In this document: positions 13,318 to 22,156 of the stretch, piece after piece
How positions within the stretch are numbered: position 1 is the stretch's first letter
How the letters are laid out: the number at the start of each line of letters is the position of its first letter
NCBI RefSeq assembly: GCF_021462505.1
Contig: NZ_JAKEDV010000001.1
Span: 124,439-188,438 of the forward strand
From: Thermus brockianus
GTDB lineage: Bacteria; Deinococcota; Deinococci; Deinococcales; Thermaceae
DNA length: 64,000 nucleotides
Direction of reading: 5' to 3'
Program-made: the position numbers and the translations under genes
Notes under the pieces: generated by a model
Databases searched by the model: none
Told to the model about the DNA's origin: nothing
Seen by the model: only the letters and a program-made list of their open reading frames with translations

Positions 13318-13944
13318 ATGCGCCTCATCTGGCCCTTTCCCGAACCCGACAAAGTGCGTGTGGACGCGGGTTTCCTGGACCCCGCCTACCCCACCTGGCG
13401 CCGGAACGCGGGGCTTCCCCCCGCCGAGCACCCCGGGGCCGATCTAAACCTGAAGGGCACCTCGGGGGACGGGGACTTGGGCTACCCGGTGGTGGCCATC
13501 GCCGAGGGGGTGGTTCGGCACGCCAGGCCCCACCGGGTCTGGGGGAACATCGTGCTCTTGGAGCACGACCTGCCGGGCCTGGGGCGCTTTTACACGCAGT
13601 ACGCCCACCTTCTCTTCATGACCGTCCGCGAGGGGGACTGGGTCATGGCGGGCGAGCCTGTGGGGAGCGTGGGCAAGGGCGATCCCGCCCGCCCCTTCCT
13701 GGCCCACCTGCACGTGGAGGTGCGCCGGTCCCCCATCCCCCCCGACGCCTGGCCGGGCATGGACCGGGGCTACATCCAGGCCCACTACCTTGACCCGGTA
13801 GCCTTCATCAAGGAGAACTACGCCCCCGCGCGGCGCTACTACCGGGTGGGCGTCCTCTTCAACCCCACCCGGCAGGAGCTCGGCCCGGTGGTGCTGAACC
13901 TGGAGCGCCCTGACCTGGCGCAAATCGCCGTGAGGAAGCTGTGA
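13318..13944 (+). CDS. M23 family metallopeptidase (phage lysin)
   Basis: The 208-residue protein is a LytM-type zinc endopeptidase that cuts peptidoglycan cross-links. Zinc and catalytic residues are visible: HPGAD (H38, D42), H97 in YAHLL and HLHVEV (H130, H132). There is no signal peptide, so it either leaves the cell with a holin or acts as part of the tail. It is first in the tail operon and overlaps the tape measure start by 4 nt. Virion-associated lysis and release lysis are both possible. Confidence 0.85.
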   Translation: MRLIWPFPEPDKVRVDAGFLDPAYPTWRRNAGLPPAEHPGADLNLKGTSGDGDLGYPVVAIAEGVVRHARPHRVWGNIVLLEHDLPGLGRFYTQYAHLLFMTVREGDWVMAGEPVGSVGKGDPARPFLAHLHVEVRRSPIPPDAWPGMDRGYIQAHYLDPVAFIKENYAPARRYYRVGVLFNPTRQELGPVVLNLERPDLAQIAVRKL

Positions 13945-16763
13945 ACGCCTTCTTCCGCCTCCAAGTCCTCATGGAGCTCGTGGACCGCATGACGGGGCCC
14001 CTGGGCCGGGTAGGGGAGAGCCTGCGCCGGGTGGAGGAGCTCACCCACCGGGCGGACCTCGCCCTCCAGCGCATGGGGGCGGGGCTCAGCGTGGCGGGAG
14101 CCGGGGCCGCCCTGGCCACCCCCCTCGTCCTCGCCACCCGGGCGGCGATGGATTTTGAGGACGCCTTCGCCGACGTGCGCAAGGTGGTGGACGCCCCGGC
14201 CCCGGCCCTGGCGGCCCTGCAACGGGAGCTCCTCGGCCTGACCCGGGTCATCCCCATGACCGCTCGCGAGCTCACGGAGATCGCCGCCGCCGCCGGGCAG
14301 GCGGGCATCCCCATCGCCGAGCTCACCCGCTTCACCCAGGACGCCGCCCGGGTGGGGGTCGCCTTCGGCATTTCCGCGGGCGCCGCGGGGGACGCCCTGG
14401 CCAAGCTCCGGAACATCTTGGGGGTCTCCCAAGAGGGCGTCATGCGGGTGGCCGACGCCATCAATACCCTGTCCAACAACCTGGCGGCCACCGCCCCCGA
14501 GATCCTGGAGGTGGTCCGCCGCGTGGGGAGCACGGGGAAGCTCATCGGCCTCACAGGCCAGCAGGTGGCGGCCTTCTCCGCCAGCCTCCTGGCCCTGGGC
14601 ACTGCCCCCGAGGTGGCGGCCACGGGGCTCAACGCCCTCTTCCAGCGCCTGGCCACGGCCCCGGCCCAGCCCAAGGCCTTCCAAGAGGCCTTGGCCCGGC
14701 TCGGGCTTTCCGCCACTGCGCTACAAGCCGCCCTCAAGCGGGACGCCACCGGGGCCATCCTGGACTTCTTGGGCCGGCTCAGGGCGGTCCCTGACCAGCT
14801 CGCCGTCCTCTCGGACCTCTTCGGCATGGAGTACGCGGACGATATCGCCAAGTTGGTGGGCTCCCTGGACGTCCTCCGGCGGGCCTTCGGCTTGGTGGCG
14901 AGCCCGGCGGGCTACGCCGGTAGCGTCATGGCCGAGTTCCAAAACCGCTCCGCCACCCTGCGCAACCAGCTCATCCTCCTCAGGAACGCCCTGGAGCGCA
15001 TCTGGATCACCCTGGGGAACGCCCTCATCCCCGTGGTGAAGCCCGTGGTGGAGCGCCTCGCCGCCCTCGCCAACCGGGCGGCGGACCTCTTGGACCGCTT
15101 CCCCGCCCTACGGGTGGCGGTGGTGGCCGTGGGCGCTGGGTTGGGCGGGCTCCTGGTCGTGGGCGGGCTTTTGGTGGCGGGCCTCGGGGCCTTGGGCTTC
15201 GCCCTGGCCAACGCCCGGATGGGCCTCTTGGCCCTCCAAGGAGCCCTCGTGGGCGCCAGCCGCCAAGCCCGCCTCTTCGGCCTGGGGCTGGCCCTGTTGC
15301 GGGCCCAGGTGGCGGGGATGGGTGGGCCTTTGGCCGCCGCCCGGGCCGGGCTCCTGGCTTTGGAGCGGGGGGCCATCGCCGCCGGGCGGGGGGTACTCCT
15401 CCTGGGGAGGGCCATCCTCCTGAACCCCATCGGCCTGATGGCCACCCTGCTGGCGGGTCTGGCCTGGGCCTTCTGGCGGGCCTGGCAGGCCAGCGCCCAG
15501 TTCCGGGAGGGCGTCATGGGCACTCTGGGCGTCATCCGTGGCGCCTTCGCTCCCGTGGTGGCGGAGCTTCGGGGCGTGGGCGCCGCCTTGGCCGAGGCGT
15601 TCCGCCCGGTGGCGGGCGCGGTGCGGGCCTCCTTGGCGGCTATCCCGCAGGCCCTAGACCGGGTCCTCTACCACGTGGCCTTCGGGTTGGGCTTCATGGT
15701 AGGCCTCGTGGAGCTCCTGGCCCGCCGCCTCGCCCCCATCCTCGGGGAGGGGCTGGCCGGGGCCGTGCGGGTGGTGCGGGGAGCGGTGGACGTTCTGGTG
15801 GGCCTCTTCACCCTGGACCTGGACCGGGCCCGCCTGGGGGCTCTCCGGGTGTGGGAGGGCATCCGGGCTGTGCTGTCGGTGCCCATCCGGGTGGCGGGGG
15901 TGGTGGTGGACCTGGCTATCGCCGCCCTAGAGCGCCTGTGGGACGTGGCCAGCCGGCGCTTCCCCGCCCTGGCAGCTTTGGGCGAAGCGGTGGGGAGGGC
16001 CTGGCAGGGGCTCGTGGGCCTGGCCCAAGCCGTCTTTGGCTCCTTGCGGGCGGTGGTGGCCTCTGTCGTTCAGGCCATTTCCGCCCTCCTCCGAGGCGAC
16101 CTTTCCCAGGCCCTGGGGTGGGCACGCGAGGCGTGGGGTTCCCTGGTTTCCCTCCTTTCCGCGCCCCTGCGGCTGGCGGGGGTGGTGTGGGAGGCGGTGC
16201 GGGGCTCCCTTTCCCAGGCCCTGGGATGGGTGCGTTCCCTCGCCGCTCCCTTCGCTGAGGCGGGCCGGGCCATCGTGCAAGGGCTCGCCGAGGGGATCCG
16301 GAGCTTGGCGCTGGCCCCGGTGAACGCCGTGAAGGGGATCGGCCAGAGCGCCCTCGCCACCCTCAAGCGCCTTCTGGGCATCCGCTCGCCCTCTCGGGTT
16401 TTCGCCCAGTTGGGGGCCATGACCGCCCTGGGGATGGCGGTGGGTCTGCAGGGCATGGCCCCCGCGGTGCATCGGGCGGCCCAGTCCCTGATTTCCCTGC
16501 CCCAGGTGGAGGTGCCCGCTCCTCGCCTGCCCGAACTCCCCGCCTTGCGCCTGGGCCTCGAGGGCGCCCCCGCCCTCCAGCCCCCCACCCTTGCGGCTTC
16601 CCCCGCCCAGGCCCCTGGGGCCTCCGCCCCGGCGTCCCCCCGGGAAGGGAGGGTGGTCCAGGTGGTGCGCATTGAGCGCATTGAGCTCCCCTCGGTCCAG
16701 GATCCCGAGGGGTTCCTGGAGGCGCTCAAGCGCCTCATGCTCCCCTACCTGGAGGAGGCCTGA
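13941..16763 (+). CDS. phage tail tape measure protein
   Basis: The 940-residue protein has the conserved tape-measure core in its first 350 residues, including AMDFEDAFADVRKVVD, MTARELTEIAAAAGQAGI and the GLTGQQVAAFSASLLALGTA region. Hydrophobic helices follow at about 395-430 and 490-510, with long helical repeats and a C-terminal LLGIRSPSRVFAQLGAMTA block typical of the family. It sets tail length and forms part of the DNA channel. Length predicts a moderate-length tail. The gene is coupled to both neighbours. The sheath and tube genes normally found just upstream are absent. Confidence 0.92.
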   Translation: MNAFFRLQVLMELVDRMTGPLGRVGESLRRVEELTHRADLALQRMGAGLSVAGAGAALATPLVLATRAAMDFEDAFADVRKVVDAPAPALAALQRELLGLTRVIPMTARELTEIAAAAGQAGIPIAELTRFTQDAARVGVAFGISAGAAGDALAKLRNILGVSQEGVMRVADAINTLSNNLAATAPEILEVVRRVGSTGKLIGLTGQQVAAFSASLLALGTAPEVAATGLNALFQRLATAPAQPKAFQEALARLGLSATALQAALKRDATGAILDFLGRLRAVPDQLAVLSDLFGMEYADDIAKLVGSLDVLRRAFGLVASPAGYAGSVMAEFQNRSATLRNQLILLRNALERIWITLGNALIPVVKPVVERLAALANRAADLLDRFPALRVAVVAVGAGLGGLLVVGGLLVAGLGALGFALANARMGLLALQGALVGASRQARLFGLGLALLRAQVAGMGGPLAAARAGLLALERGAIAAGRGVLLLGRAILLNPIGLMATLLAGLAWAFWRAWQASAQFREGVMGTLGVIRGAFAPVVAELRGVGAALAEAFRPVAGAVRASLAAIPQALDRVLYHVAFGLGFMVGLVELLARRLAPILGEGLAGAVRVVRGAVDVLVGLFTLDLDRARLGALRVWEGIRAVLSVPIRVAGVVVDLAIAALERLWDVASRRFPALAALGEAVGRAWQGLVGLAQAVFGSLRAVVASVVQAISALLRGDLSQALGWAREAWGSLVSLLSAPLRLAGVVWEAVRGSLSQALGWVRSLAAPFAEAGRAIVQGLAEGIRSLALAPVNAVKGIGQSALATLKRLLGIRSPSRVFAQLGAMTALGMAVGLQGMAPAVHRAAQSLISLPQVEVPAPRLPELPALRLGLEGAPALQPPTLAASPAQAPGASAPASPREGRVVQVVRIERIELPSVQDPEGFLEALKRLMLPYLEEA

Positions 16764-17347
16764 TGCCCTACTTGCGCTTCGCCACCGGCGACCGCCTGCG
16801 TCTGGACGGGGAGGAGATGCCCGGGATCGTGGTTTCGGTGGAGGTGGAAGGGGAGAACGCCGTGGAGAGCCTGCCCCGGGAGGGGAAAGCGGCGGACATC
16901 CACGTGCTCAGGGGCTACCGCGACCACCGGGTGCGCATTCTCCTCCGCCTCGTGGGGGGCGACCCTCTGGCGGAGGTAAAGCGGCTTCAGGCCAAGTTCG
17001 CCAAGAGCAAGACCGAGCCCCTGCGGGTGGTCCACCCCCACCTGGCGGCCCGGGGGATAGAGAAGGCCCTGTTCGCCCGGCTCACCACCCGGGAGGAGGG
17101 CGGGGAGGACGGCCTCTACGCCGTGCTGGAGCTCACCCAGACGGAGCCCCGGGAGGCCCTCAAGGAGGGAAACGCCCGGGAAGAAGCCGCCCTCCAGGCG
17201 GCCGTGCAAAGGGGGCCCGTGGCCGGCCCTCCCAAGGGGAGCGCCCAGGCGCAGCGCAACCCCCCCACGCCCCCCAAGCCGCCCGCGTTCGTCCAGGGCT
17301 TCGTGGACGGGCGCCAGTCCGCCCTGGCCCTCGGAGGAGGCCGGTAA
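16763..17347 (+). CDS. tail/baseplate protein between tape measure and hub
   Basis: The 194-residue protein has a beta-rich first half (DRLRLDGEEMPGIVVSVEVE, then HVLRGYRDHRVRILLRLVGG) and a Pro-rich C-terminus. Position fits the Mu N/gp53-like slot that links tape measure and hub, although it is shorter than Mu N and has no LysM motif I can point to. It overlaps its neighbours by one base at each end (TGATG-type junctions). Product assigned by context only. Confidence 0.6.
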   Translation: MPYLRFATGDRLRLDGEEMPGIVVSVEVEGENAVESLPREGKAADIHVLRGYRDHRVRILLRLVGGDPLAEVKRLQAKFAKSKTEPLRVVHPHLAARGIEKALFARLTTREEGGEDGLYAVLELTQTEPREALKEGNAREEAALQAAVQRGPVAGPPKGSAQAQRNPPTPPKPPAFVQGFVDGRQSALALGGGR

Positions 17348-18015
17348 TGGTTCACCTGCCCCAGCCCAAGACCCCCTACGGGGTCCCCTCCCGGGTGGAG
17401 CTGTGGGAAGGCCTCTTCGTCCCCTGGCGCACCTGCCTCCTGGAGGGGGTGGAGGCCCCCGTGGGCGGCGAGGTTTCCGTGGAGCTGGAGGGTCTCCTCT
17501 TCCTGGGGGTGGCGACCGCCTCCCCAAGCCCCCTGGAACGGGTCTGCTGGGGGCTTCCCGCCTGGCGAAAGGAGGTGGGGCCGATGGGCTTCCAGGACGT
17601 GGACGCCGCCACCCTCCTCCGCTGGATCGCCGGCCAGGTGGGGGCAAAGATCCAGGTGGACCTGCAGGCCCCCCAGCGCCGGCACTACGCCCTGCCCCGC
17701 CTCCCCGCCTACCAGGCGGTGGAGCGGATCCTATCCCCCTGGGGCGCCGGGGCGGTGGCCCACGAGCTGGATGGGGGCGTGCTCTACGTGGGGCCCGCCT
17801 CCCGGAGCCCCCACTACGGCGTGCTGCACGTCTTGCGGGAGCAGGAGGTGGCGGTGGCGCGGGACCTGGGCGGGCGGACCTACCTCAAGATCGCCCCCCT
17901 CCCTCGCCTCCGCCTCCTCCACCGGGTGCGCTGGCCCGAGGGGGAGGGGAGGGTGGTGGAGCACCGCCTGGTCCTCGCCCCAAAGGGTTCGTACCACGAG
18001 GTGTACCTGGTATGA
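17347..18015 (+). CDS. baseplate hub-like protein (gp44/gpD position)
   Basis: The 222-residue protein begins ELWEGLFVPWRTCLLEG and has a beta-rich body ending LAPKGSYHEVYLV. The central segment (VDAATLLRWIAGQVGAKIQV, then YQAVERILSPWGAGAV) matches the LysM-like/hub insert seen in gpD/XkdQ-type late-control proteins. It is shorter than gpD itself. Placement directly before the spike gene supports a hub role. Start ATG 17347 overlaps the previous stop. Confidence 0.6.
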   Translation: MVHLPQPKTPYGVPSRVELWEGLFVPWRTCLLEGVEAPVGGEVSVELEGLLFLGVATASPSPLERVCWGLPAWRKEVGPMGFQDVDAATLLRWIAGQVGAKIQVDLQAPQRRHYALPRLPAYQAVERILSPWGAGAVAHELDGGVLYVGPASRSPHYGVLHVLREQEVAVARDLGGRTYLKIAPLPRLRLLHRVRWPEGEGRVVEHRLVLAPKGSYHEVYLV

Positions 18016-18659
18016 GGAGCGAAACCCTCAAGCACGCCCTGCGCCGCATCGTGGAGAGCCTGTGGCCGGAGCTCGCCCACCGCACCCACCTGCCCCACAA
18101 GGCCAGGGTTCTGCGGGTGCGCTCCGAGGCGGGGGTGGCCGGGCCCCCGGGGAGCGTGCGCTACAGCGTGGACCTGGAGCCCCTCACCCCCGACGGCCGG
18201 CCCGATCCCAGGCGCCCCGTCCTGCGGGACGTCCCCCTGGACGTGCCGTGGGCCGGCCCCGGGCGGGGGGTCTTCGCCCTGCCCGCCGTGGGGAGCGTGG
18301 TGCGGGTGGCCTACTACGACGGGGACCCCGCCTATCCCTATGTGGACGGGATCCTCCCCGAAGGCCAGGCGGTCCCCCAGGTGGAGGAGGGGGAGTACCT
18401 CCTGCAGAAGGACCCCGACACCTGGGTGAGGCTGAAGGCGGACGGGGGGGTGGAGGCCCAGGCGGCCCCCGGGGTGGTGTTGCGCCTGAAGCCGGACGGC
18501 ACGGCGGAGCTCCGGGGCACGGCGGTGGTGCGCGTGGACGCCCCCCGGGTGGAGCTGGCGGGGGGAGGCCCCGCCGTGGCCCGGGTGGGGGACCCCGTGC
18601 AGGTGGGGGCCTCCATCGGGGTCATCGTCGGGGGCTCGGGCAAGGTGTTCTCGGGGTGA
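18012..18659 (+). CDS. baseplate spike assembly protein (gpV/gp45-like)
   Basis: The 215-residue protein has a helical start (LKHALRRIVESLWPELAHRT), an OB-fold-like middle (VFALPAVGSVVRVAYYDGDP, residues 88-120) and a C-terminal beta-helix stretch of short strands (GTAELRGTAVVRVDAPRVEL), ending in Gly-rich turns. This is the structure of the trimeric membrane-puncturing spike. It forms an ATGA overlap with the hub gene and precedes the gp46-like gene by 3 nt, the standard order in contractile tails. Confidence 0.8.
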   Translation: MRSETLKHALRRIVESLWPELAHRTHLPHKARVLRVRSEAGVAGPPGSVRYSVDLEPLTPDGRPDPRRPVLRDVPLDVPWAGPGRGVFALPAVGSVVRVAYYDGDPAYPYVDGILPEGQAVPQVEEGEYLLQKDPDTWVRLKADGGVEAQAAPGVVLRLKPDGTAELRGTAVVRVDAPRVELAGGGPAVARVGDPVQVGASIGVIVGGSGKVFSG

Positions 18660-18662
18660 GGG

Positions 18663-19013
18663 ATGTACCGGGATTGGCTTTGGGAGGATGGCGACTTCCG
18701 TTTTTCGCCCCGGGGCGATGCGGTCCTGGTGGAGGGGCTCGCGGTGGTGCGGCAGGACCTCTTGGCCCGCCTCGTCTCTCCCCGGGGAAGCCACTGGGCC
18801 TTCCCCGCGGAGGGGAGCGACCTGCTGGACTTCGTGCAGGCCGCCGCGGACGAGCTCACCCGCGTGGAAGCCCAGCAGGAGGCGGAGCGAACCTGCCTGG
18901 AGGACGCCCGGGTGCGGGAGGCGGCCTCGGAGTGGCAGGGGGACCGCCTGCGCCTCGTCCTCACCCTGGAGGAGGGGACGCTCGTGCTCCTGCCTGAGCT
19001 AAGGAGGGCCTGA
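18663..19013 (+). CDS. baseplate wedge protein (gp46/gpW-like)
   Basis: A 116-residue protein of the gp25-like wedge class: FRFSPRGDAVLVEGLAVVRQ followed by DLLARLVSPRGSHWAFPAEG, where family members keep an L...G.....P..G pattern. The C-terminal strand pair (DRLRLVLTLEEGTLVLL) is also typical. It sits between spike and gp47-like genes, as in Mu, and shares a TGATG junction with the next gene. Confidence 0.75.
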   Translation: MYRDWLWEDGDFRFSPRGDAVLVEGLAVVRQDLLARLVSPRGSHWAFPAEGSDLLDFVQAAADELTRVEAQQEAERTCLEDARVREAASEWQGDRLRLVLTLEEGTLVLLPELRRA

Positions 19014-20053
19014 TGCCGGATATCCCAGTCCCTACCCTGGAGGAGGTCACGGAGGAGCTCCTCGGCTATCTGCCGAGCAATTTCCCCGTTCGCAACCCGG
19101 ACGCGTTTAGCGCCTTCGGCACCTACCTGCGCCTGGCCGCCCAGGTGGGCCTGGACGTGCGGGCCACCCTCCGGGCCCTCCTGCCCCAGCTCTTCGTCAC
19201 CACGGCCACGGGGGAGTGGCTGGACGAGCACGCCCGAGGGCTCGGCCTGGCGCGCAAGGTTGTCCGGCCCGCCCGCCTGCGGGCGCGGGTGGAGGCGAGC
19301 GGCGCGGGCACCTTCCCCCCCGGGGCCCTGGTGGGCCTAGACGACCTGCGGTACCGGGTGGAGGGCCCCTTCGCCCCCGGGGCGGAGGTGGTCCTCACCT
19401 CCGAGGGGGTGGGGGCCCGTTACAACCTTCCCGAGGGGACCCGCCTGTACCCCGTGACCGTGGTCCCTGGGGTAGAGCACCTCCAGGTCCTCGCCGTGGA
19501 GGAGCCGGGGCTGGACCGGGAGACGGACGAGGAGCTGCGGGCCCGGTGCCTCCTCTCTTGGCCCGCCCTGGGCCTGGGGAGCACGTACCACGCCTACATG
19601 AGCTGGGCCCTCGAGGACCCCGAGGTGCGCAAGGTGGTCGTCCTGGATGACCACCCCCGGGGCCAGGGGACCGTGGACGTGGTCATCGCCCCGGCCCAGG
19701 GCCTGCCCTCGGCGGAGCTCATCGCCCGGGTGCAGGCCGTGGTGGACGCCCGACGTCCCCTCACGGTGAACGCCCTGGTGCGGGGGCCGAGGGCAAGGAC
19801 CTTGGACCTGGCCCTCCGCCTCTACCTGGAGCCCGGGGCCCCGGCCCCCGAGGTGTGGGCGGGGCGGGCGTCCGCCTTCCTCCACAGCCTGGGCATTGGC
19901 GAGGCGTTTTGGCCCTCGAGGCTCATGGACACCCTGCACGGCTACGGGGGCCTGAGGGCGGTGGAGCTCCTCTCGCCCGCTGGGAGCGTCTCCGTGGCCC
20001 AGGACGAGCTCATCGTCCCCGGGTCCGTGGCCGTGGAGGCGGTGAATGCTTAA
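19013..20053 (+). CDS. baseplate J-like protein (gp47)
   Basis: The 346-residue protein shows the baseplate-J pattern: N-terminal NPDAFSAFGTYLRLAAQVGL, TTATGEWLDEHARGLGLARK near residues 60-80, FPPGALVGLDDLRYRV, and the LDRETDEELRARCLLSWPAL segment. The YHAYMSWALEDPEVRKVVVL region also fits. It forms the wedge of a contractile-tail baseplate. Its presence with spike and wedge proteins implies a contractile tail, although no sheath or tube gene is seen in the window. Confidence 0.9.
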   Translation: MPDIPVPTLEEVTEELLGYLPSNFPVRNPDAFSAFGTYLRLAAQVGLDVRATLRALLPQLFVTTATGEWLDEHARGLGLARKVVRPARLRARVEASGAGTFPPGALVGLDDLRYRVEGPFAPGAEVVLTSEGVGARYNLPEGTRLYPVTVVPGVEHLQVLAVEEPGLDRETDEELRARCLLSWPALGLGSTYHAYMSWALEDPEVRKVVVLDDHPRGQGTVDVVIAPAQGLPSAELIARVQAVVDARRPLTVNALVRGPRARTLDLALRLYLEPGAPAPEVWAGRASAFLHSLGIGEAFWPSRLMDTLHGYGGLRAVELLSPAGSVSVAQDELIVPGSVAVEAVNA

Positions 20054-20696
20054 AGAAGCCGCCTACCGCCACCTCCTCTCCCTCCTCCCTCCCGGGCGCT
20101 ACCCCCGGGAGGGAGGGGCGGCGGATGGGATGGTCCGAATGTTGGGGGGGGTGGAGGGGCGGCTTCTGGAGGAGCTTTTCGCCCTCCTGCGGGAGGCCTT
20201 CCCCCACCAAGCCTCAGAGGAGGCCTTGGCAGAACATGCCAAGGCCCGGCTGATCCCTACGTTGGCTGGTGAACAGCCAGAGGCGTTCCGGGCGCGAGTA
20301 GTTCACGCCCGTACATTCTGGCTCCTCGCGGGTACCCTCTCGGGAGTCCAGCAAGGCCTCCTGGTTGCCGGCTACCGTGCGCACGTGCGGGAGCACTACC
20401 TGGACGACCCTACCCTATGGGCGGAGTTCAGCGTGTGGCTCTGGCCGGAGGTAACCGCCTACATCTCGGACTGGTGGGACGACGGGGCGGGGTCATGGGA
20501 CGATGGGACGCCTTGGGACTATACGCTCGGAGCCACCGAGCTTAGGCGTATCCCGAACCTCATCAGGGAGCTTAAGCCGGCCCATGCCAAGCTTTGCGGC
20601 CTGTACTACACGCCCTCACCCTACGATGCCTGGGATGACGGGGCCGCCTGGGACGATGGCGGAGTGTGGAGTCCAGATGCCATTCAAATCCTTTAA
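20046..20696 (+). CDS. gp48/gpI-position tail protein
   Basis: The 216-residue protein starts 8 nt inside gp47. The first third (YRHLLSLLPPGRYPREGGAA) matches the class of gp48/DUF2313 baseplate periphery proteins; the last third has repeated WDDG units (SWDDGTPWDY, AWDDGAAWDDGGVW) known from fibre-attachment proteins. From about 20215 codon use becomes clearly less GC-biased, so the C-terminal fibre-facing half appears to be exchanged together with the fibre genes. Likely baseplate-to-fibre adaptor. Confidence 0.7.
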   Translation: MLKEAAYRHLLSLLPPGRYPREGGAADGMVRMLGGVEGRLLEELFALLREAFPHQASEEALAEHAKARLIPTLAGEQPEAFRARVVHARTFWLLAGTLSGVQQGLLVAGYRAHVREHYLDDPTLWAEFSVWLWPEVTAYISDWWDDGAGSWDDGTPWDYTLGATELRRIPNLIRELKPAHAKLCGLYYTPSPYDAWDDGAAWDDGGVWSPDAIQIL

Positions 20697-20707
20697 GGAG
20701 GTAGACC

Positions 20708-21610
20708 ATGCCTAAGAACCTGACACCGCAGAACCGGTGGGAAGACGAGTTTCAGGTACCCCTCCCTGGCGAACCGCGCAACATCGGGCCGTTAGAGACC
20801 TTGTTCCAACGCCTGCTCAACCGGACCGAGCGCCTGAAGAACCGCATCGCGGATATCCTGGGGGTGGCGTGGGACGCCACCCCACCGGACACCCTCGCCG
20901 GGGTCCACAACCGCGTGGCGCGGCTAGAGAACCCCTCCTCCCTCCCCGCCCTCACCCCGGTCGTGGGCGGGCTAGTGGTCGCTCTGGGGACGAGCGGCCT
21001 GGGGAGGGTCAGCCTGGGGACTCATGTCCCGGTGTCCGTTGACGGCGAGGTGGGCTTCAACGGGGTGGATTGGAATACCCTAGGCACCCACGGGGTTTAC
21101 CGGGTGACGGATGCGGGCACGGGCGGTGCGAACCCACCCCCCGCGGCGTACCGGCATGGGGTACTCATCGTCGCCAGAGGGGGCCAGGACGCAGTAGCGC
21201 AGATATACGTACCCCACGATAGCGGGATTGACCCCTTTATCTACGTGCGACAGCGGTGGGTATGGGGTGGGTGGTGGTCTGGTTGGGTGCGGCTGGGCGT
21301 CCAGTACGGCCAAAACACGAACGGGCGCTTTGCGCGTTTCGGGGACGGGACGCAGGTTGCGTGGTTCTCCGTGGATGACGCCGACGGGGGTATATACACA
21401 TGGGTATTCCCGGCGGCCTTCTCCGCGGCACCAACCATACTCGCGACGGCCAGCGTGATTGGTGGGAACGAAAACTGGTCGGGCAAGATGCTCCTGGCGA
21501 CCAGCAACACAACCTCCGCCTCCATATACCCTTACAACAACACGAATACCGCCGCTCTGTTCACGGGCGCCATCCGGTATCACCTCATGGCCATCGGGAG
21601 GTGGCTCTGA
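20708..21610 (+). CDS. tail fibre protein (receptor-binding)
   Basis: The 300-residue protein begins with a baseplate-binding region that includes a helical stretch (LFQRLLNRTERLKNRIADIL). A knob-like domain (GVYRVTDAGTGGANPPPAAY, about residues 135-154) is followed by WVWGGWWSGWVRL. The C-terminus has the common fibre ending: DGTQVAWFSV, FPAAFSAAPTILATASV and a final AIGRWL. GGAGG precedes ATG 20708. Codon use is far from the host optimum, as often in host-range genes. It should determine adsorption. Confidence 0.85.
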   Translation: MPKNLTPQNRWEDEFQVPLPGEPRNIGPLETLFQRLLNRTERLKNRIADILGVAWDATPPDTLAGVHNRVARLENPSSLPALTPVVGGLVVALGTSGLGRVSLGTHVPVSVDGEVGFNGVDWNTLGTHGVYRVTDAGTGGANPPPAAYRHGVLIVARGGQDAVAQIYVPHDSGIDPFIYVRQRWVWGGWWSGWVRLGVQYGQNTNGRFARFGDGTQVAWFSVDDADGGIYTWVFPAAFSAAPTILATASVIGGNENWSGKMLLATSNTTSASIYPYNNTNTAALFTGAIRYHLMAIGRWL

Positions 21611-21906
21611 TGATCCACGTAGTGTACATACCCCAGGTCGCTTTGCCTGGGCACACGTTGACGTACTCGTGGGCAGCACGGGTCCTGACTGCCCGCTTGC
21701 AACGCGGTGAGGAGGTTTTGGAAGAGGTTTACGACCTAAGTGGGCTGAGTCCCGGGGATACGGTGATCGGGGTAGAGCCAGAGGTGATGTCCTTTTCTCC
21801 GCTCATCTCCGTGTGGGTAGACGACGATCATACACTGCACGTGCGCTTGCTGCGCTGGTACGAGGGCCCAGAACCCGACGTACTAGAGGAGGTCCTAGAT
21901 GGCTAG
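21610..21906 (+). CDS. small protein of the fibre module
   Basis: The 98-residue protein is beta-rich (LTYSWAARVLTARLQRGEEV, LISVWVDDDHTLHVRLLRWY). It begins at the end of the fibre gene (TGATG) and overlaps the next gene by 8 nt. I do not recognise a family. Position suggests a fibre-associated or chaperone role. An in-frame upstream extension through the fibre gene is a shadow frame and is rejected. Confidence 0.6.
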   Translation: MIHVVYIPQVALPGHTLTYSWAARVLTARLQRGEEVLEEVYDLSGLSPGDTVIGVEPEVMSFSPLISVWVDDDHTLHVRLLRWYEGPEPDVLEEVLDG

Positions 21907-22156
21907 GCTTAGGGTTCGTACACTGGCTGACCGCCTACACGAGGCATGGGCGGCCTTTCGAGCAGAACGTGACCGGAGGTTGGCAGCAAGCGACTGGGTG
22001 GTGGCTAGGGCCTACGAACGCGGTGAGCCCGTGCCGCCGGAATGGGCGGCCTACCGCCAGGCCCTCCGGGACCTGCCGGGCCAACTCACGGACGAGCAGG
22101 TGTTAGCTGGAGAGATACCCTGGCCTCAGTTGCCAACTAACGAACAATCCAGTTAG
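21899..22156 (+). CDS. probable tail fibre assembly chaperone
   Basis: The 85-residue helical protein has PPEWAAYRQALRDLPGQL, the W..YRQALRDLP motif typical of phage tail fibre assembly proteins and tail chaperones. It is the last gene before the prophage right end, the place where Mu-type phages keep fibre chaperones. It overlaps the previous gene by 8 nt, and its stop lies 122 bp before the terminus. Confidence 0.7.
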   Translation: MARLRVRTLADRLHEAWAAFRAERDRRLAASDWVVARAYERGEPVPPEWAAYRQALRDLPGQLTDEQVLAGEIPWPQLPTNEQSS

